The notes: generated by a model from the sequence alone, not told the origin. A DNA stretch of 64,000 bases from Candidatus Gastranaerophilales bacterium (GCA_944322945.1 CALUQN010000005.1:1-64000); one strand, 5' to 3'; counted from the first letter of the stretch, positions 20,270-29,254 are shown. Translations and numbers: made by a program.

Positions 20270-21361
20270 ATGAATATCGTAAATATAAAGGATACTTCGG
20301 GCAAATTATACTACATCGGCGGAGTTGTCAGAGATGAACTTCTCGGGCGCGAAAGTTTTGATATTGACATAACTTATGTTGGTAATGCTATCGAATACTG
20401 TGCAAAGTTCGGGGAAGTAATCCGTGTTAATCCTGATTTTGGCACAATAAGGGTTAATGTCTGCGGGCGGGAAGTAGATTTTGCATCTACACGGGCAGAA
20501 GTTTATGACAGAAAAGGACATTTGCCAAGGATTACAAAAATAGGATGCGGGCTTAAGGAGGATGTTTTACGCCGTGACTTTACGGTCAATGCGCTTGCAA
20601 AGTCAATCACAACAGGCGAAATTATTGACTACACCGGCGGGTTGGATGATTTAAAAAATAAAACTCTCCGTGTTCTCCATGACGGAAGTTTTATAGATGA
20701 CCCGACAAGGATTATACGCGGATTAAAATTTTCTGTAAGGTTCGGGTTTGAACTTGATGAACATACAAAAAAGCTTCAGGATGAGTATCTTTCGGCTGTA
20801 AATTACGATATGTGCTATAAACGCGTAAAAAAAGAACTCATAGAAACTTTTAATCTAAATTCACAAGAGGCTTTTGACCGTTTTATTAATCAGGGAATTT
20901 ATAAACTTGTGACAGAAAACGATATCACTCTGCCCTCTGTAAATATTGAAAACCTGATAAAAACATATCCTGTCAAAAATGTCTGGCTGGTTTATGCCGG
21001 AGTTCTGCAAGACCTGTCAAGGCTTGAGCTTACCCGTCAGGAACGGAAAATTCTTGACGACTTTGTCTTGCTTCAAAATACGCCGATGAACAGTGACTTT
21101 GAGATTTACAAAGCCTTCCAAAATGTTGAAACGGAAACGGTTTTGCTTTATGCAATTTTGCGGGACGAAAAAATTGCCCGCCGTTACCTTGACAATCTGC
21201 GTAATATTAAAATTCAAACAACCGGTGATGACCTTCTCAATCTGGGACTGAAACCTTCGCCTAAATATAAAGAAATTCTGGATAAAATACTTGCCGCAAA
21301 ACTTCAAACCCCTGAAATGTCCAAAAAAGATGAACTGGAGCTGGTCAGGACACTTTTGTAA
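20270..21361 (+). CDS. cca: CCA tRNA nucleotidyltransferase / poly(A) polymerase family
   Basis: Adds or repairs the 3' CCA of tRNAs. The nucleotidyltransferase head domain is clear: GGVVRDELLG, then DIDI (metal-binding aspartates), RDFTVNALA and the DPTRIIRGLKFSVRFGFELD motif, followed by a helical tail. The ATG at 20270 gives 363 residues and starts right at the conserved head; the frame is open further upstream but that part would overlap the divergent helicase gene. In the tRNA-Ser gene at 37047 the native chromosomal 3' flank appears to lack an encoded CCA, which would make this enzyme necessary. Confidence 0.9.
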   Translation: MNIVNIKDTSGKLYYIGGVVRDELLGRESFDIDITYVGNAIEYCAKFGEVIRVNPDFGTIRVNVCGREVDFASTRAEVYDRKGHLPRITKIGCGLKEDVLRRDFTVNALAKSITTGEIIDYTGGLDDLKNKTLRVLHDGSFIDDPTRIIRGLKFSVRFGFELDEHTKKLQDEYLSAVNYDMCYKRVKKELIETFNLNSQEAFDRFINQGIYKLVTENDITLPSVNIENLIKTYPVKNVWLVYAGVLQDLSRLELTRQERKILDDFVLLQNTPMNSDFEIYKAFQNVETETVLLYAILRDEKIARRYLDNLRNIKIQTTGDDLLNLGLKPSPKYKEILDKILAAKLQTPEMSKKDELELVRTLL

Positions 21362-21444
21362 GGTGACTGGGAGACCTAAGCTAGTAAGCTGTAGGTTGTG
21401 CTTTCAGCCCAACAATAAACTCCCGATTTTGATGGCATTGCAAG

Positions 21445-21572
21445 CACCCCTCCTAGAAATCGCTACGCCCGCAAATAAACAGGTATGACAGAGCCTTTCA
21501 CCCTCTGCGGGCTTGCAAGATTTCGGTCCTCCCGCAAGGGGAGGACAAGTTTTAATTTTGCTTTATCAATGA
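21445..21572 (-). repeat. Interspersed repeat (inverted copy at 29013-29139)
   Basis: Shares ACCCCTCCT...AAATCGC, GCAAATAAACAGGTA and GGCTTGCAAGATTTCGG with the copy at 29013-29139, which is in the opposite orientation. No terminal inverted repeats long enough to call it a MITE. Confidence 0.8.
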
Positions 21573-21685
21573 CAAGCGAGCTAGTAAGTTGTGCTTTCAG
21601 TCCAGCAATAAACTTATATTTTCTCTTTTCGTAACTTTTTATTAAGTAAATTTTATTCTATTTTGTAAAATTTGGGCCGTAACCA

Positions 21686-21714
21686 TTGACAAATTTTCAA
21701 ATTTATGTTAAAAT
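21686..21714 (+). promoter_or_regulatory. Strong orphan promoter with overlapping inverted repeat
   Basis: TTGACA (21686-21691), exactly 17 bp, TAAAAT (21709-21714). No rightward gene follows. The inverted repeat ATATACAT (21713-21720) GGGGTAA ATGTATAT (21728-21735) overlaps the -10 box and the predicted start, so it could be an operator. A rightward terminator follows within about 25 bp. Confidence 0.6.
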
Positions 21715-21720
21715 ATACAT

Positions 21721-21770
21721 GGGGTAAATGTATATTTATAAGTCTTGTCAAATGACGAGACTTTCTTTTT
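21721..21770 (+). ncRNA. Candidate small RNA, about 50 nt
   Basis: The transcript predicted from the promoter at 21686 would begin near 21721 and end at the intrinsic terminator 21741-21770, about 50 nt. The short frame starting at the ATG at 21728 (19 codons) may be accidental. Transcript data would be needed to tell a small RNA from a regulatory leader. Confidence 0.35.
21741..21770 (+). terminator. Rightward intrinsic terminator, no gene in front
   Basis: AGTCTTGTCA, AA, TGACGAGACT (10-bp stem with one G-U-type mismatch), then TTCTTTTT. The T-run is on the plus strand, so it ends rightward transcription, not aroB. Confidence 0.75.
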
Positions 21771-21783
21771 CGCTACATGTTTT

Positions 21784-22860
21784 CTAATAAGTGTAATTGA
21801 GGAAAAACTCTTCTTCAAAATCAAAGGTTTTTACCTCCTGATATTCTGTCGGCAAAACAAAGGTTATTTTACCGTTTGAGGCTTTTTTATCGGTTTTCAT
21901 TATCTCTGTTATTTTTTTCATATTGAATTTTTTTACCGGTGTAAAATGAAATTTGTTTATGACATCATCTGCCAAAAATTTATAGTTTTTTTCAATCAGT
22001 CCTTTTTCTACCGCTAATCGGAACGCAAAGCGCATGCCTTCTACTACTGCTTCTCCGTGTGTGTATTTGCGGTAATTGGTTATTTTCTCCACAGCGTGTC
22101 CGTATGTGTGCCCGAAATTAAGGATTTTTCGGAGCCCGCCTTCTTTTTCATCCTGCTCCACAACTGCGGTTTTTAACCTTACGCAGTATTCAACAAGTTT
22201 TTCCAGCGTGCGGATGTCTTTGTTGTTTATTTGGGCAAAATTATCTGACAGAAAATTGAACAAGTTAACTTCAAATTTTGGTTTACAGCTTTTTTCTATA
22301 AATGAGTATTTGACAACTTCTCCAAGACCGGTTTTAAACTGTCTTTCATCAAGCGTTTTGAGAAAGTTTACATTTATAAAAACAGCTTTAGGCTGGAAAA
22401 AAGCACCAACAAGGTTTTTGCCGTATTTTGTGTCAATGCCTGTTTTTCCGCCGACAGAACTGTCCACACACGCAAGCAGTGTCGTCGGAACTTGAATAAA
22501 ATCAATTCCGCGCATGTAAGTTGATGCAGCAAAACCTGCCATATCGCCCACTACACCGCCGCCGACGGCAAGAAGAATGTCTTTTCTGGAAAGTTGGTTT
22601 TTCAGCATTCTCTCTGTGATTTTTTTGTAATTCTTAAAGTTTTTTTCCTTTTCTCCGTCCTTTAATACAAACGTTTCTACGGCAGGGATATTAAGTATTT
22701 TGCCATAGAGTTTATTTACTTTTTCAGATATTACGACGAAGACTTTTCTGCCTGAGATGTACTTTTCAAGTTTTCGGGTCAGTTCTGAAATCTCCGAACT
22801 GTCTATGTATATGGGGTAAGATTTATCAGTCTCTTTAATTTTTACGCACAGTTCAGGCAT
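21784..22860 (-). CDS. aroB: 3-dehydroquinate synthase
   Basis: NAD- and metal-dependent cyclisation of DAHP to 3-dehydroquinate, step two of the shikimate pathway. Motifs: DGEKEKNF, VGGGVVGDMAGFAAST (the NAD/glycine-rich loop), QVPTTLLACVDSSVGGKTGID and FGHTYGHAVE with the zinc ligand histidines. At 358 residues it is full length. Its start overlaps the end of aroK by 19 bp, so the two are coupled. Confidence 0.96.
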   Translation of the reverse strand: MPELCVKIKETDKSYPIYIDSSEISELTRKLEKYISGRKVFVVISEKVNKLYGKILNIPAVETFVLKDGEKEKNFKNYKKITERMLKNQLSRKDILLAVGGGVVGDMAGFAASTYMRGIDFIQVPTTLLACVDSSVGGKTGIDTKYGKNLVGAFFQPKAVFINVNFLKTLDERQFKTGLGEVVKYSFIEKSCKPKFEVNLFNFLSDNFAQINNKDIRTLEKLVEYCVRLKTAVVEQDEKEGGLRKILNFGHTYGHAVEKITNYRKYTHGEAVVEGMRFAFRLAVEKGLIEKNYKFLADDVINKFHFTPVKKFNMKKITEIMKTDKKASNGKITFVLPTEYQEVKTFDFEEEFFLNYTY

Positions 22861-23348
22861 TCAATAATCTCCGTTACTATATTATATGGAGATTTAAAAT
22901 CCGTGTCAATTGTTAAATGTGCAAGTTCGTAATTTGCCCGTCTTTTCTCTATTATAGCCGATATTTTTTCTGTTGAAAAATCTTTACCTAAAAGCGGTCT
23001 GTGAGTTTCGTGTTTTATTCTTTCAAATATTACTTCCGGCGATGTTTTCAGATAAATAACTCTGGACTTTTCCAGCAGAAGCTTTCTGTTTGCCGGATTT
23101 TCAAAAGCTCCGCCGCCGGTGGAGATGATAAGGTTATCTTTTTCCAGAATTTCTTCAATTACTCTGGTTTCTTCTTCCCGAAAGTATTTTTCGCCGAATT
23201 TTTCAAAAATCGCAGGAATACTTAACCCGTTTCTTTCAACAATTTGCGAGTCAACATCAACAAGGGAAAAGTCTTTTAGAGCTTTTTCCAATTCTATGCC
23301 AACGGTAGTCTTGCCGCTTCCCATCATGCCTGTGAGTGTTATATTCAT
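22842..23348 (-). CDS. aroK: Shikimate kinase
   Basis: Phosphorylates shikimate at the 3-hydroxyl. P-loop GMMGSGKTT at residues 7-15, the conserved DxD in VDVDSQI, FGEKYFREEE, the substrate-binding STGGG, and the lid arginine region (ETHRPLL). 168 residues, normal. It overlaps metG upstream by 4 bp (the metG stop codon and the aroK start share bases) and aroB downstream by 19 bp. Confidence 0.95.
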   Translation of the reverse strand: MNITLTGMMGSGKTTVGIELEKALKDFSLVDVDSQIVERNGLSIPAIFEKFGEKYFREEETRVIEEILEKDNLIISTGGGAFENPANRKLLLEKSRVIYLKTSPEVIFERIKHETHRPLLGKDFSTEKISAIIEKRRANYELAHLTIDTDFKSPYNIVTEIIECLNCA

Positions 23349-24910
23349 ACAGGCTGCTTTTTGGATTTGTCTGCAAGTTCGCTGTCGACACGCAGGAACA
23401 CCGGTTTGATTTCTTCTTTTGTGATGAGTTTACCCGGTTTGATATTGTCGCAGGTCAGGTCATCCAGCTTAGTATTCAGGTCAAACGAGAGCTGGCGCGC
23501 CATTTCTTTTGCGATGTTCGGGCAGTACGGATAGATTAAAGCTGATACAACACACATTATTTCCAGTACGGTTGTGAGAACCTGACCGCATTCTGTCATT
23601 TTTTCTTCTTTGGCAAGTGTCCAAGGCGCGTTGTCTGTGACGAATTTGTTTGTTGCATCAACAAGCTGTACAATTTCCTGTGCGGCTTCTGCTATTTCAA
23701 AGAAATCAAAGTGTGTTTTTACTTTCTTAACAGTGTCAAGGGCAAGTTTATAAAGTTCTGAATCTTTTCTGAACTCATCTTTAACTTCGCCATCAAAATA
23801 TTTTACAAGCATTGAAAGCGTTCTGTTAAGCAGATTGCCCATACTGTTTGCCAGATGTGCATTAACTTTTTCTTTAAAATCATCATCGGAATAATTTCCG
23901 TCACGCCCGCAAGGCGCTGAGGTTGCCATATAATATCTCAAAGGATCCGGTATAGTGAGATTAAAGCTTTCCAGTACGCCGGTCGGAGAAATTACGTTTC
24001 CGAGAGATTTTGACATCTTGGTTTCGTCTATCGTAATCCAGCCGTGTGCAAAAATATGTTTTGGCAGCGGCAGGTCTAATGCCAGCAAAATTGCGGGCCA
24101 GTATATGCTATGGAATTTCAAAATGTCTTTACCAACCACATGGACATCAACCGGCCAGTATTTTTTAAACATCTCTGACGGGTTTTCTGTATCATATCCA
24201 AGTGCTGTTATGTAGTTTGATAGAGCGTCTATCCATACATAAATTGATTGTTCAGGGTCATCAAGCACATCTATACCCCATTGAACATTTGATTTTGCTC
24301 TTGATACTGAGATGTCCTGAATATCTTCCAGCTGGTTCAGGACTTCATTCGCTCTGAACTGCGGAACTATAAAGTCCGGATGTGCTTTTATATGTTTGAT
24401 TATTTCGTCTTTGTATTTTGTTAATTTAAAGAAATAATTTTCTTCTCTTACTACTTCCGGTTTTTTCAGGTGGTCAGGGCAGAGACCGTCTTCGGTTAAA
24501 TCTTTCGGATTAAGGAAACATTCACATCCGGAGCAATACAGCCCTTCATAAGAATGTTTGTAAATATCACCTTTTTCAACAAGCTTTTTGAATATTTTTT
24601 GAACAATTACTTCGTGGTCGGCGTCTGTGGTTCTGATAAATCTTGAATAATCTATACCAAGGATTTTCCAGGCATCTTTAAATTTTTGCGCATTTTCGTC
24701 GCAGAGTTCTTTTGGCGTAATACCTTTAGCGGCGGCTGTTTTTTGAATTTTTATACCGTGTTCGTCTGTTCCGGTCAGGAAAAACACGTCATCACAGCGC
24801 TGTGTATAGTGTTTTGCAATGATATCAGTCAATATTTTTTCATAAGCGTGTCCGATATGCGGAGCACCGTTCACATAATCTATTGCAGTTGTTAAATAAT
24901 ATTTATCCAT
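23345..24910 (-). CDS. metG: Methionyl-tRNA synthetase
   Basis: Charges tRNA-Met. Class I signature: TTAIDYVNGAPHIGHAYE (HIGH motif) and TKMSKSLGN (KMSKS motif). A zinc knot is visible in CSGCECFLNPKDLTEDGLCPDH. The protein is 521 residues and lacks the C-terminal tRNA-binding domain, the short form known from many bacteria. I chose the ATG at 24910 because GAGGG lies 10 bp upstream; a TTG at 24937 gives 9 extra residues without support. Promoter TGTTATAAT lies about 30 bp upstream. Confidence 0.95.
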   Translation of the reverse strand: MDKYYLTTAIDYVNGAPHIGHAYEKILTDIIAKHYTQRCDDVFFLTGTDEHGIKIQKTAAAKGITPKELCDENAQKFKDAWKILGIDYSRFIRTTDADHEVIVQKIFKKLVEKGDIYKHSYEGLYCSGCECFLNPKDLTEDGLCPDHLKKPEVVREENYFFKLTKYKDEIIKHIKAHPDFIVPQFRANEVLNQLEDIQDISVSRAKSNVQWGIDVLDDPEQSIYVWIDALSNYITALGYDTENPSEMFKKYWPVDVHVVGKDILKFHSIYWPAILLALDLPLPKHIFAHGWITIDETKMSKSLGNVISPTGVLESFNLTIPDPLRYYMATSAPCGRDGNYSDDDFKEKVNAHLANSMGNLLNRTLSMLVKYFDGEVKDEFRKDSELYKLALDTVKKVKTHFDFFEIAEAAQEIVQLVDATNKFVTDNAPWTLAKEEKMTECGQVLTTVLEIMCVVSALIYPYCPNIAKEMARQLSFDLNTKLDDLTCDNIKPGKLITKEEIKPVFLRVDSELADKSKKQPV

Positions 24911-25053
24911 AAAATTAATTCCCTCATACTTTGTCAAAATTATAACATAAAAAATTTATAAAAAAGAGCCGAATACTATTGCCGAACTTTTTGCTGTGCT
25001 TACAATTTTTATCCTGTCCGTAAAATGCAGGTCTGCTGTTGTAGTGGTCAAGT

Positions 25054-26001
25054 TCATGGCTGTTTTTTATCAAATTTTTCCAGATTAGCAAAGTCATTTC
25101 TTATTTCATTAGCTTTGGCTTCAAGCTTGTTGTAGACCTGAGAGTTTATCTCTCCGCCTATTAACACCAAGACTGAGGTGTAATACAGCCAAACCATAAG
25201 TACGGCAAAAGCTCCGATTGTTCCGTAAACAAAGTTGTAAGTTTTTAAGTTGTTGATGTAAACAGAAAATCCCCAGGAACCGACTAACCAGAATATGCAG
25301 AAAAATAATGTTCCGGGAAGCGCGCTAGTGCGTTTAAACCGTTCGTTTCCACGCAGATCCGGCAGGATATAGTATATTAAAAACGCCATAAAATATAACG
25401 CTAAAAATGCTATAGGCCAACGTAATGTCAACAATATTATTGCAATTTTATTTGACATGTGGAAGTGGTTCACCAGAAAATTAACGATGACTTTACCGAA
25501 TACAATAAGGTTCACGCTTAAAAATGTCATCATAGTCATTACAAATACCATTACCAGTGACAAAAGCCTTGTATAAACAAAACTGCGGGTTTCTTCGACT
25601 TTATATGCCCTGTTTAAGCCTTTCAAAATAACAGCCATTGCGTTGGTTGACAGTATAATCGTAATACCAACCCCGATGTATGCCATTAGTTTTCCGTGTG
25701 AAAAAATCATAGCCTCTGAAAGTACAGTGCGGATTAAATCCATAGCCTGCTCCGGCATTACATTAGCGAGCACCCTCAACAGCGGATCCATCAGGGATTT
25801 ATTTCCAAGCCATCCAAATACGGCTGTCAAAAATAACATAAACGGAAAAATCCCGATAACAGTCATAAATCCCATTTCTGCAGCCATTCCGTAAAAATCA
25901 TTTCTTACGATGGATAAAATTATCCTTGTCACGCTTTTGAAAAAGCCGCACAGAAATTTATTGCATTTTACTGTCTTAATACATTTTCTTATGAACTTCA
26001 T
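25054..26001 (-). CDS. YihY/BrkB-family inner membrane protein
   Basis: 315 residues with about six membrane helices and the family pattern: the first helix in MAAEMGFMTVIGIFPFMLFL, YILPDLRG near residue 205, and YGTIGAFAVLMVWLYYTSVLVLIGGEINSQ near the C-terminus. The name 'RNase BN' sometimes given to this family is historical and should not be taken as a function. Its function is unknown. The start overlaps the end of nrnA by 26 bp, so the two are one transcript. Confidence 0.87.
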   Translation of the reverse strand: MKFIRKCIKTVKCNKFLCGFFKSVTRIILSIVRNDFYGMAAEMGFMTVIGIFPFMLFLTAVFGWLGNKSLMDPLLRVLANVMPEQAMDLIRTVLSEAMIFSHGKLMAYIGVGITIILSTNAMAVILKGLNRAYKVEETRSFVYTRLLSLVMVFVMTMMTFLSVNLIVFGKVIVNFLVNHFHMSNKIAIILLTLRWPIAFLALYFMAFLIYYILPDLRGNERFKRTSALPGTLFFCIFWLVGSWGFSVYINNLKTYNFVYGTIGAFAVLMVWLYYTSVLVLIGGEINSQVYNKLEAKANEIRNDFANLEKFDKKQP

Positions 26002-26941
26002 CTAATATTTTCCTAACAGTTTCTTCAACGGAAGCCTTGACCACACATCCCGCGGCAAGAGTGTGTCCGCCGCCGCCAAAAACCGCACATACGGCAGCTA
26101 CATCCAAACCCTTGCTGCGCATTGAAACTTTTGTTATGTTGTGTCCTGATTGTTTTACAACAAACGCAACTTCTGTTGTTGTTATGGCTCGTAACTTTTC
26201 TGTAAGACCTTCTGTGCAATCTTCGCCTGCACAGAATTTTTCGATGTCTTTTTTGTAAACAGTCGTGTAAACAATTTTGTCATCGTCGGAGAATACCGCT
26301 TTTTCAAGGCAATATGCCTGTAAAAGTACAAGGCTTTTCGGATTTGATTCATAACAATATTTGTATATCTCAGCGGGTTGTATGCCGGTTTTCAAAAGTT
26401 CCGACGCTGTTTCTAGTGTTTTAGGTGTAGTATTGTTAAACCGGAAAGAACCGGTATCAGTCAAAACTGCAGTATACAAACAAACTGCTGTTTCGTAAGA
26501 TATCTTCCAGCCAAAAGATTTCAGTATGTCACAGATAATCTCACCTGTAGAACTTGCATCCGGATTTATGATGTTTAAGTCCGCATAACCGTTATTAGTT
26601 TTATGGTGGTCAATGTTGACGGTGAATTTTGCTTTATTAAATAAAATCTGCCCGTCGCAAATTCTGTCTAATGCTGCGACATCAACATTAATTACAAGGT
26701 CGTATTCTCTTGATTTGTCAATAGTATCAATATGTTTTGCATCTTTTACAAGCGGCAGAAATTCGTATATTTTGGGTAAGCTTGAGACAATAAGAGTGTC
26801 GCATTTTTTTTTCAAATTTTCTTTTATGGCATTTGCGAGACCGCACATTGACCCGAGAGTGTCCCCGTCCGGGTTAATATGGGATATAATCAATATATTT
26901 TTGGATGATTTTATGATATCATTTAACTTAGAATAATCCAT
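25976..26941 (-). CDS. nrnA: DHH-family phosphoesterase, NrnA-like (nanoRNase/pAp phosphatase)
   Basis: Degrades short oligoribonucleotides and/or 3'-phosphoadenosine 5'-phosphate. DHH motif in VNIDHHKTN, the DGD motif in HINPDGDTLG near the N-terminus, TGEIICDIL, LTDTGSFRF, and the DHHA1 GGGGHTLAAGC at the C-terminus. 321 residues, normal. The -10 box TATAAT is 6 bp from the ATG and there is no ribosome binding site, so the message may be leaderless. Confidence 0.9.
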   Translation of the reverse strand: MDYSKLNDIIKSSKNILIISHINPDGDTLGSMCGLANAIKENLKKKCDTLIVSSLPKIYEFLPLVKDAKHIDTIDKSREYDLVINVDVAALDRICDGQILFNKAKFTVNIDHHKTNNGYADLNIINPDASSTGEIICDILKSFGWKISYETAVCLYTAVLTDTGSFRFNNTTPKTLETASELLKTGIQPAEIYKYCYESNPKSLVLLQAYCLEKAVFSDDDKIVYTTVYKKDIEKFCAGEDCTEGLTEKLRAITTTEVAFVVKQSGHNITKVSMRSKGLDVAAVCAVFGGGGHTLAAGCVVKASVEETVRKILDEVHKKMY

Positions 26942-26947
26942 TTTTTA

Positions 26948-26976
26948 ATTATATCATAAAAAACAGGGGTTACAAA
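26948..26976 (-). promoter_or_regulatory. Promoter of nrnA-yihY, leaderless arrangement
   Basis: On the minus strand: TTTGTA (26976-26971), 17 bp, TATAAT (26953-26948). The nrnA start codon begins at 26941, 6 bp beyond the -10 box. Confidence 0.55.
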
Positions 26977-26980
26977 AATC

Positions 26981-27310
26981 GTGAAAAAAGTTTTATACAC
27001 TGATTTTGTTGAAATAGGCTCTATGATTGAGGAATTGCTTGAAAAAAAAGAGTTCAAAAAAGCAATGACCCGTTCAAACTTGTATAAATTTTGGGGTAAA
27101 GTTGCCGGTGCAAAATTTGCGGAAAAATCAAAACCGTATTCCATGCTCGCCGGCGGGGTAATGGTTATAGCTTGCGAAAATGCCATTGTTGCGCAGGAAT
27201 TAATGCTAAAAAAAACACAGCTTCTGGTAAAATTTAAGCCCTATCTTGAGTCTTTAAAGATAAAAGTTACGGATTTAAGATTTGACCCAAAAAAATGGAC
27301 TGAGCTATAA
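26981..27310 (+). CDS. DUF721/DciA-like protein
   Basis: A 109-residue basic protein. The pattern NLYKFWGKVAGAKFAEKSKPYSML..GVMVIACENAIVAQELMLKK matches DUF721 (DciA-like), a family of DnaB-loading proteins that replace DnaC in many bacteria. It starts with GTG at 26981 behind AGGGG with 10 bp spacing. If the genome lacks dnaC, this would be its replicative helicase loader; that is inferred from the family. Confidence 0.7.
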   Translation: MKKVLYTDFVEIGSMIEELLEKKEFKKAMTRSNLYKFWGKVAGAKFAEKSKPYSMLAGGVMVIACENAIVAQELMLKKTQLLVKFKPYLESLKIKVTDLRFDPKKWTEL

Positions 27311-27460
27311 TATGATTGAATATACCCGTTCAGGTTATTTTTGTTTGTTCCCTGGAGGGCGAGTTTTGCGCTACAGGATTGTGACTTTATAACCGGTGCA
27401 GCGGAAGAGTTTTTTATTTGTGTGTTAAACTTGCGGCGTTAATTATTGATTTGACAAATA

Positions 27461-27469
27461 TGTTATAAT
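27461..27469 (+). promoter_or_regulatory. Extended -10 promoter of the tolC-like gene, leaderless arrangement
   Basis: TGTTATAAT (27461-27469), an extended -10 element, with no good -35 at 16-18 bp. The nearby TTGACA at 27451 is only 7 bp away and cannot serve. The ATG at 27477 lies 7 bp beyond the -10, with no ribosome binding site. Confidence 0.45.
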
Positions 27470-27476
27470 AGTATGT

Positions 27477-28958
27477 ATGAGAAGTATAAAATTTTGTCTG
27501 CTTGTTTTATTCATAATTTTAAGCGGATTTGTAAGAGTGTATGCAGCGGATGATGAAGAAGATTTATTCAAGCCTGTTGAAGTCAAAGACGGCTCTTCCT
27601 TGTCCGTAATTGATTGTGTTGCAGTCGCTTTTAAAAACAGCCCTAAGATTAAGCGCAAAAAATATAACCTTGATATCGCAAAAAGTAACCTCGGAATTGC
27701 TAAATCACAATATTTTCCTGTTATAAACGCCGGTGCAGGTTTTTATAACGAAAACAATTCAAATAATATTTATTATAACCCGCACTACAGAGAGCTGCCA
27801 TCTGTCGGAGTTTCTGTGAATAAGCTGATATGGAACTTCGGCAAAACTACCGCTTATATAAAAATGGAAGAATTCTACAAAATCGGTGCAGAGTATGAAT
27901 TTATAGACAGCCTCTGTTCTACTTTGTTTGATATAAAAGGCAAGTATTACAATCTTTTGCGCAGCCGTGCACTGCTCGATGTCGAAAAATATAACGTTGA
28001 CCTGAACGAAAAATTTGTAAACTTAGCAAAGACAAAGGAAAAATCCGATTTGACCACAGCTGAACTTAATCTCAGTGACGCAAAGGTTAAATATATAGAA
28101 GCGTTGAACAACTTCAACAATGACCGCGTGAATCTTACAAACGCTATGTACATAGAAAACCAGCCGGATTACAGCATACTTCCGACCAAAACTTTTGATT
28201 ACAAACCGGGCAGCGCGCTTAACCCGAAAGAAATTTCCGACGGGAATTTCCCTATCCAAAAATTTCAGTTTACAATAGAAGAAGCCCCCGAAATTGCTTA
28301 CGAAAACAGTCCTGATTTGAGTGTACTTGTTGCAACAAAAAATGCAATGGAGCAGTCGCTTTTATATATTAAACGGACTTATTTTCCTGACCTCACGGCT
28401 AATGCCGGCTATGGATTTAACAACACAAATGTTATGTCCTCAAACAACAGTTTTCAGGTCGGAGTTAACCTCACATCTTCCGTTAATATTATGGAGCTTA
28501 AACACAGCATAAAAGGTGCTGACGCACAGCTTCTTCTGGCAGATAATGAAATCCTGCTTTTTAAAAAAGATTTGTATTTTGAACTCAAAAGAGCTTTCAA
28601 CAACCTTGACAGAGCTGAAAAAGAAATACCTGCGGCAAAGCTTGAAATGATGCAGGCGTTTGAGAATTTGAATGTTGTTCAGGATTTGTATATAAAAAAT
28701 GAACTGAATTACGTTGCGCTTCAGGATGCAAGGCGGGACTACATTCGGGCTCTGAAAAATTACATCGAAAGTCTGTATGATTACAATCTGGCTTTAATTC
28801 AGGTAGAAATGGCAATGCACTTGCATATTGCAGACATCCACCACAAATCCGAACACGCTATGCACTACCATTCACAGGAACTTGTTGAACATCTTAACCG
28901 CGCTCTCGGATGCGATGAGGATGAAGTAAAACACAACAAGAATAAAAATGACCTGTAA
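27477..28958 (+). CDS. TolC-family outer membrane efflux channel
   Basis: 493 residues with a signal peptide (MRSIKFCLLVLFIILSGFVRVYA). Two repeated halves each have the TolC/OEP pattern: AVAFKNSPKIKRKKYNLDIAKSNLGIAKSQYFP near residue 55 and the second repeat near 280 (AYENSPDLSVLVATKNAMEQSLLYIKRTYFP), with long alpha-helical segments (ELKRAFNNLDRAEKEIPAAK) between beta-strand parts. It would form the outer-membrane exit of an efflux pump or type I secretion system; no pump gene is adjacent. A His-rich C-terminal tail (HLHIADIHHKSEHAMHYH) is unusual. Confidence 0.85.
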   Translation: MRSIKFCLLVLFIILSGFVRVYAADDEEDLFKPVEVKDGSSLSVIDCVAVAFKNSPKIKRKKYNLDIAKSNLGIAKSQYFPVINAGAGFYNENNSNNIYYNPHYRELPSVGVSVNKLIWNFGKTTAYIKMEEFYKIGAEYEFIDSLCSTLFDIKGKYYNLLRSRALLDVEKYNVDLNEKFVNLAKTKEKSDLTTAELNLSDAKVKYIEALNNFNNDRVNLTNAMYIENQPDYSILPTKTFDYKPGSALNPKEISDGNFPIQKFQFTIEEAPEIAYENSPDLSVLVATKNAMEQSLLYIKRTYFPDLTANAGYGFNNTNVMSSNNSFQVGVNLTSSVNIMELKHSIKGADAQLLLADNEILLFKKDLYFELKRAFNNLDRAEKEIPAAKLEMMQAFENLNVVQDLYIKNELNYVALQDARRDYIRALKNYIESLYDYNLALIQVEMAMHLHIADIHHKSEHAMHYHSQELVEHLNRALGCDEDEVKHNKNKNDL

Positions 28959-28959
28959 C

Positions 28960-29211
28960 TAAAAAAAGATTCTTCGGGCTAAAGCCCTCAGAATGACGAT
29001 GCTGTAAACTTTTCATTGATAAACAAAATTAAAACTTGTCCTCCCCTTGCGGGAGGACCGAAATCTTGCAAGCCCGCAGAGGGTGAAAGGCTCTGTCGTA
29101 CCTGTTTATTTGCGGGCGCAGCGATTTCGAGGAGGGGTTCTTGGAATAAATTATTAACAATGTCTGAAATGACGGGCTTTTTGTAGTATCTGAGGAATTT
29201 GCTATATAAGT
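28960..29211 (+). repeat. MITE-like repeat, copy B, interrupted
   Basis: Has the core GATTCTTCGGGCTAAAGCCC at 28968-28997 and the right end GGAATTTGCTATATAAG at about 29194-29210, but no left terminal repeat. A second repeat (29013-29139) is nested in it. Confidence 0.6.
29013..29139 (+). repeat. Interspersed repeat nested in copy B
   Basis: Inverted copy of 21445-21572, including TTGCGGGAGGACCGAAATCT and ACCTGTTTATTTGCGGGCG. Its presence inside another repeat shows it moved in later. Confidence 0.75.
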
Positions 29212-29220
29212 CTCATAAAA

Positions 29221-29254
29221 AAGAGACCTGATAATCCGTCAGGTCTCTTTTTTT
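29221..29254. terminator. Terminator at the leuS end
   Basis: AAGAGACCTGA, loop TAATCCG, TCAGGTCTCTT, then TTTTT on the plus strand and A-run on the other. It lies 15 bp after the leuS stop and can end leuS transcription leftward as well as rightward transcription. Confidence 0.75.

Larger units (their letters stand above)
21362..21783. repeat. Gene-free repeat region between cca and aroB
   Basis: Contains a repeat (about 21445-21572) found inverted at 29013-29139. Two copies of a GCTAGTAAG...TGTGCTTTCAG motif (about 21379 and 21580) flank that repeat. At its right end lie the promoter at 21686 and the terminator at 21741. No gene was seen. Confidence 0.75.

Noticed and set aside
27451-27469. 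TTGACA and TATAAT as one promoter before the tolC-like gene
   Set aside because: The boxes are only 7 bp apart, too close for sigma-70; only the extended -10 part is credible.
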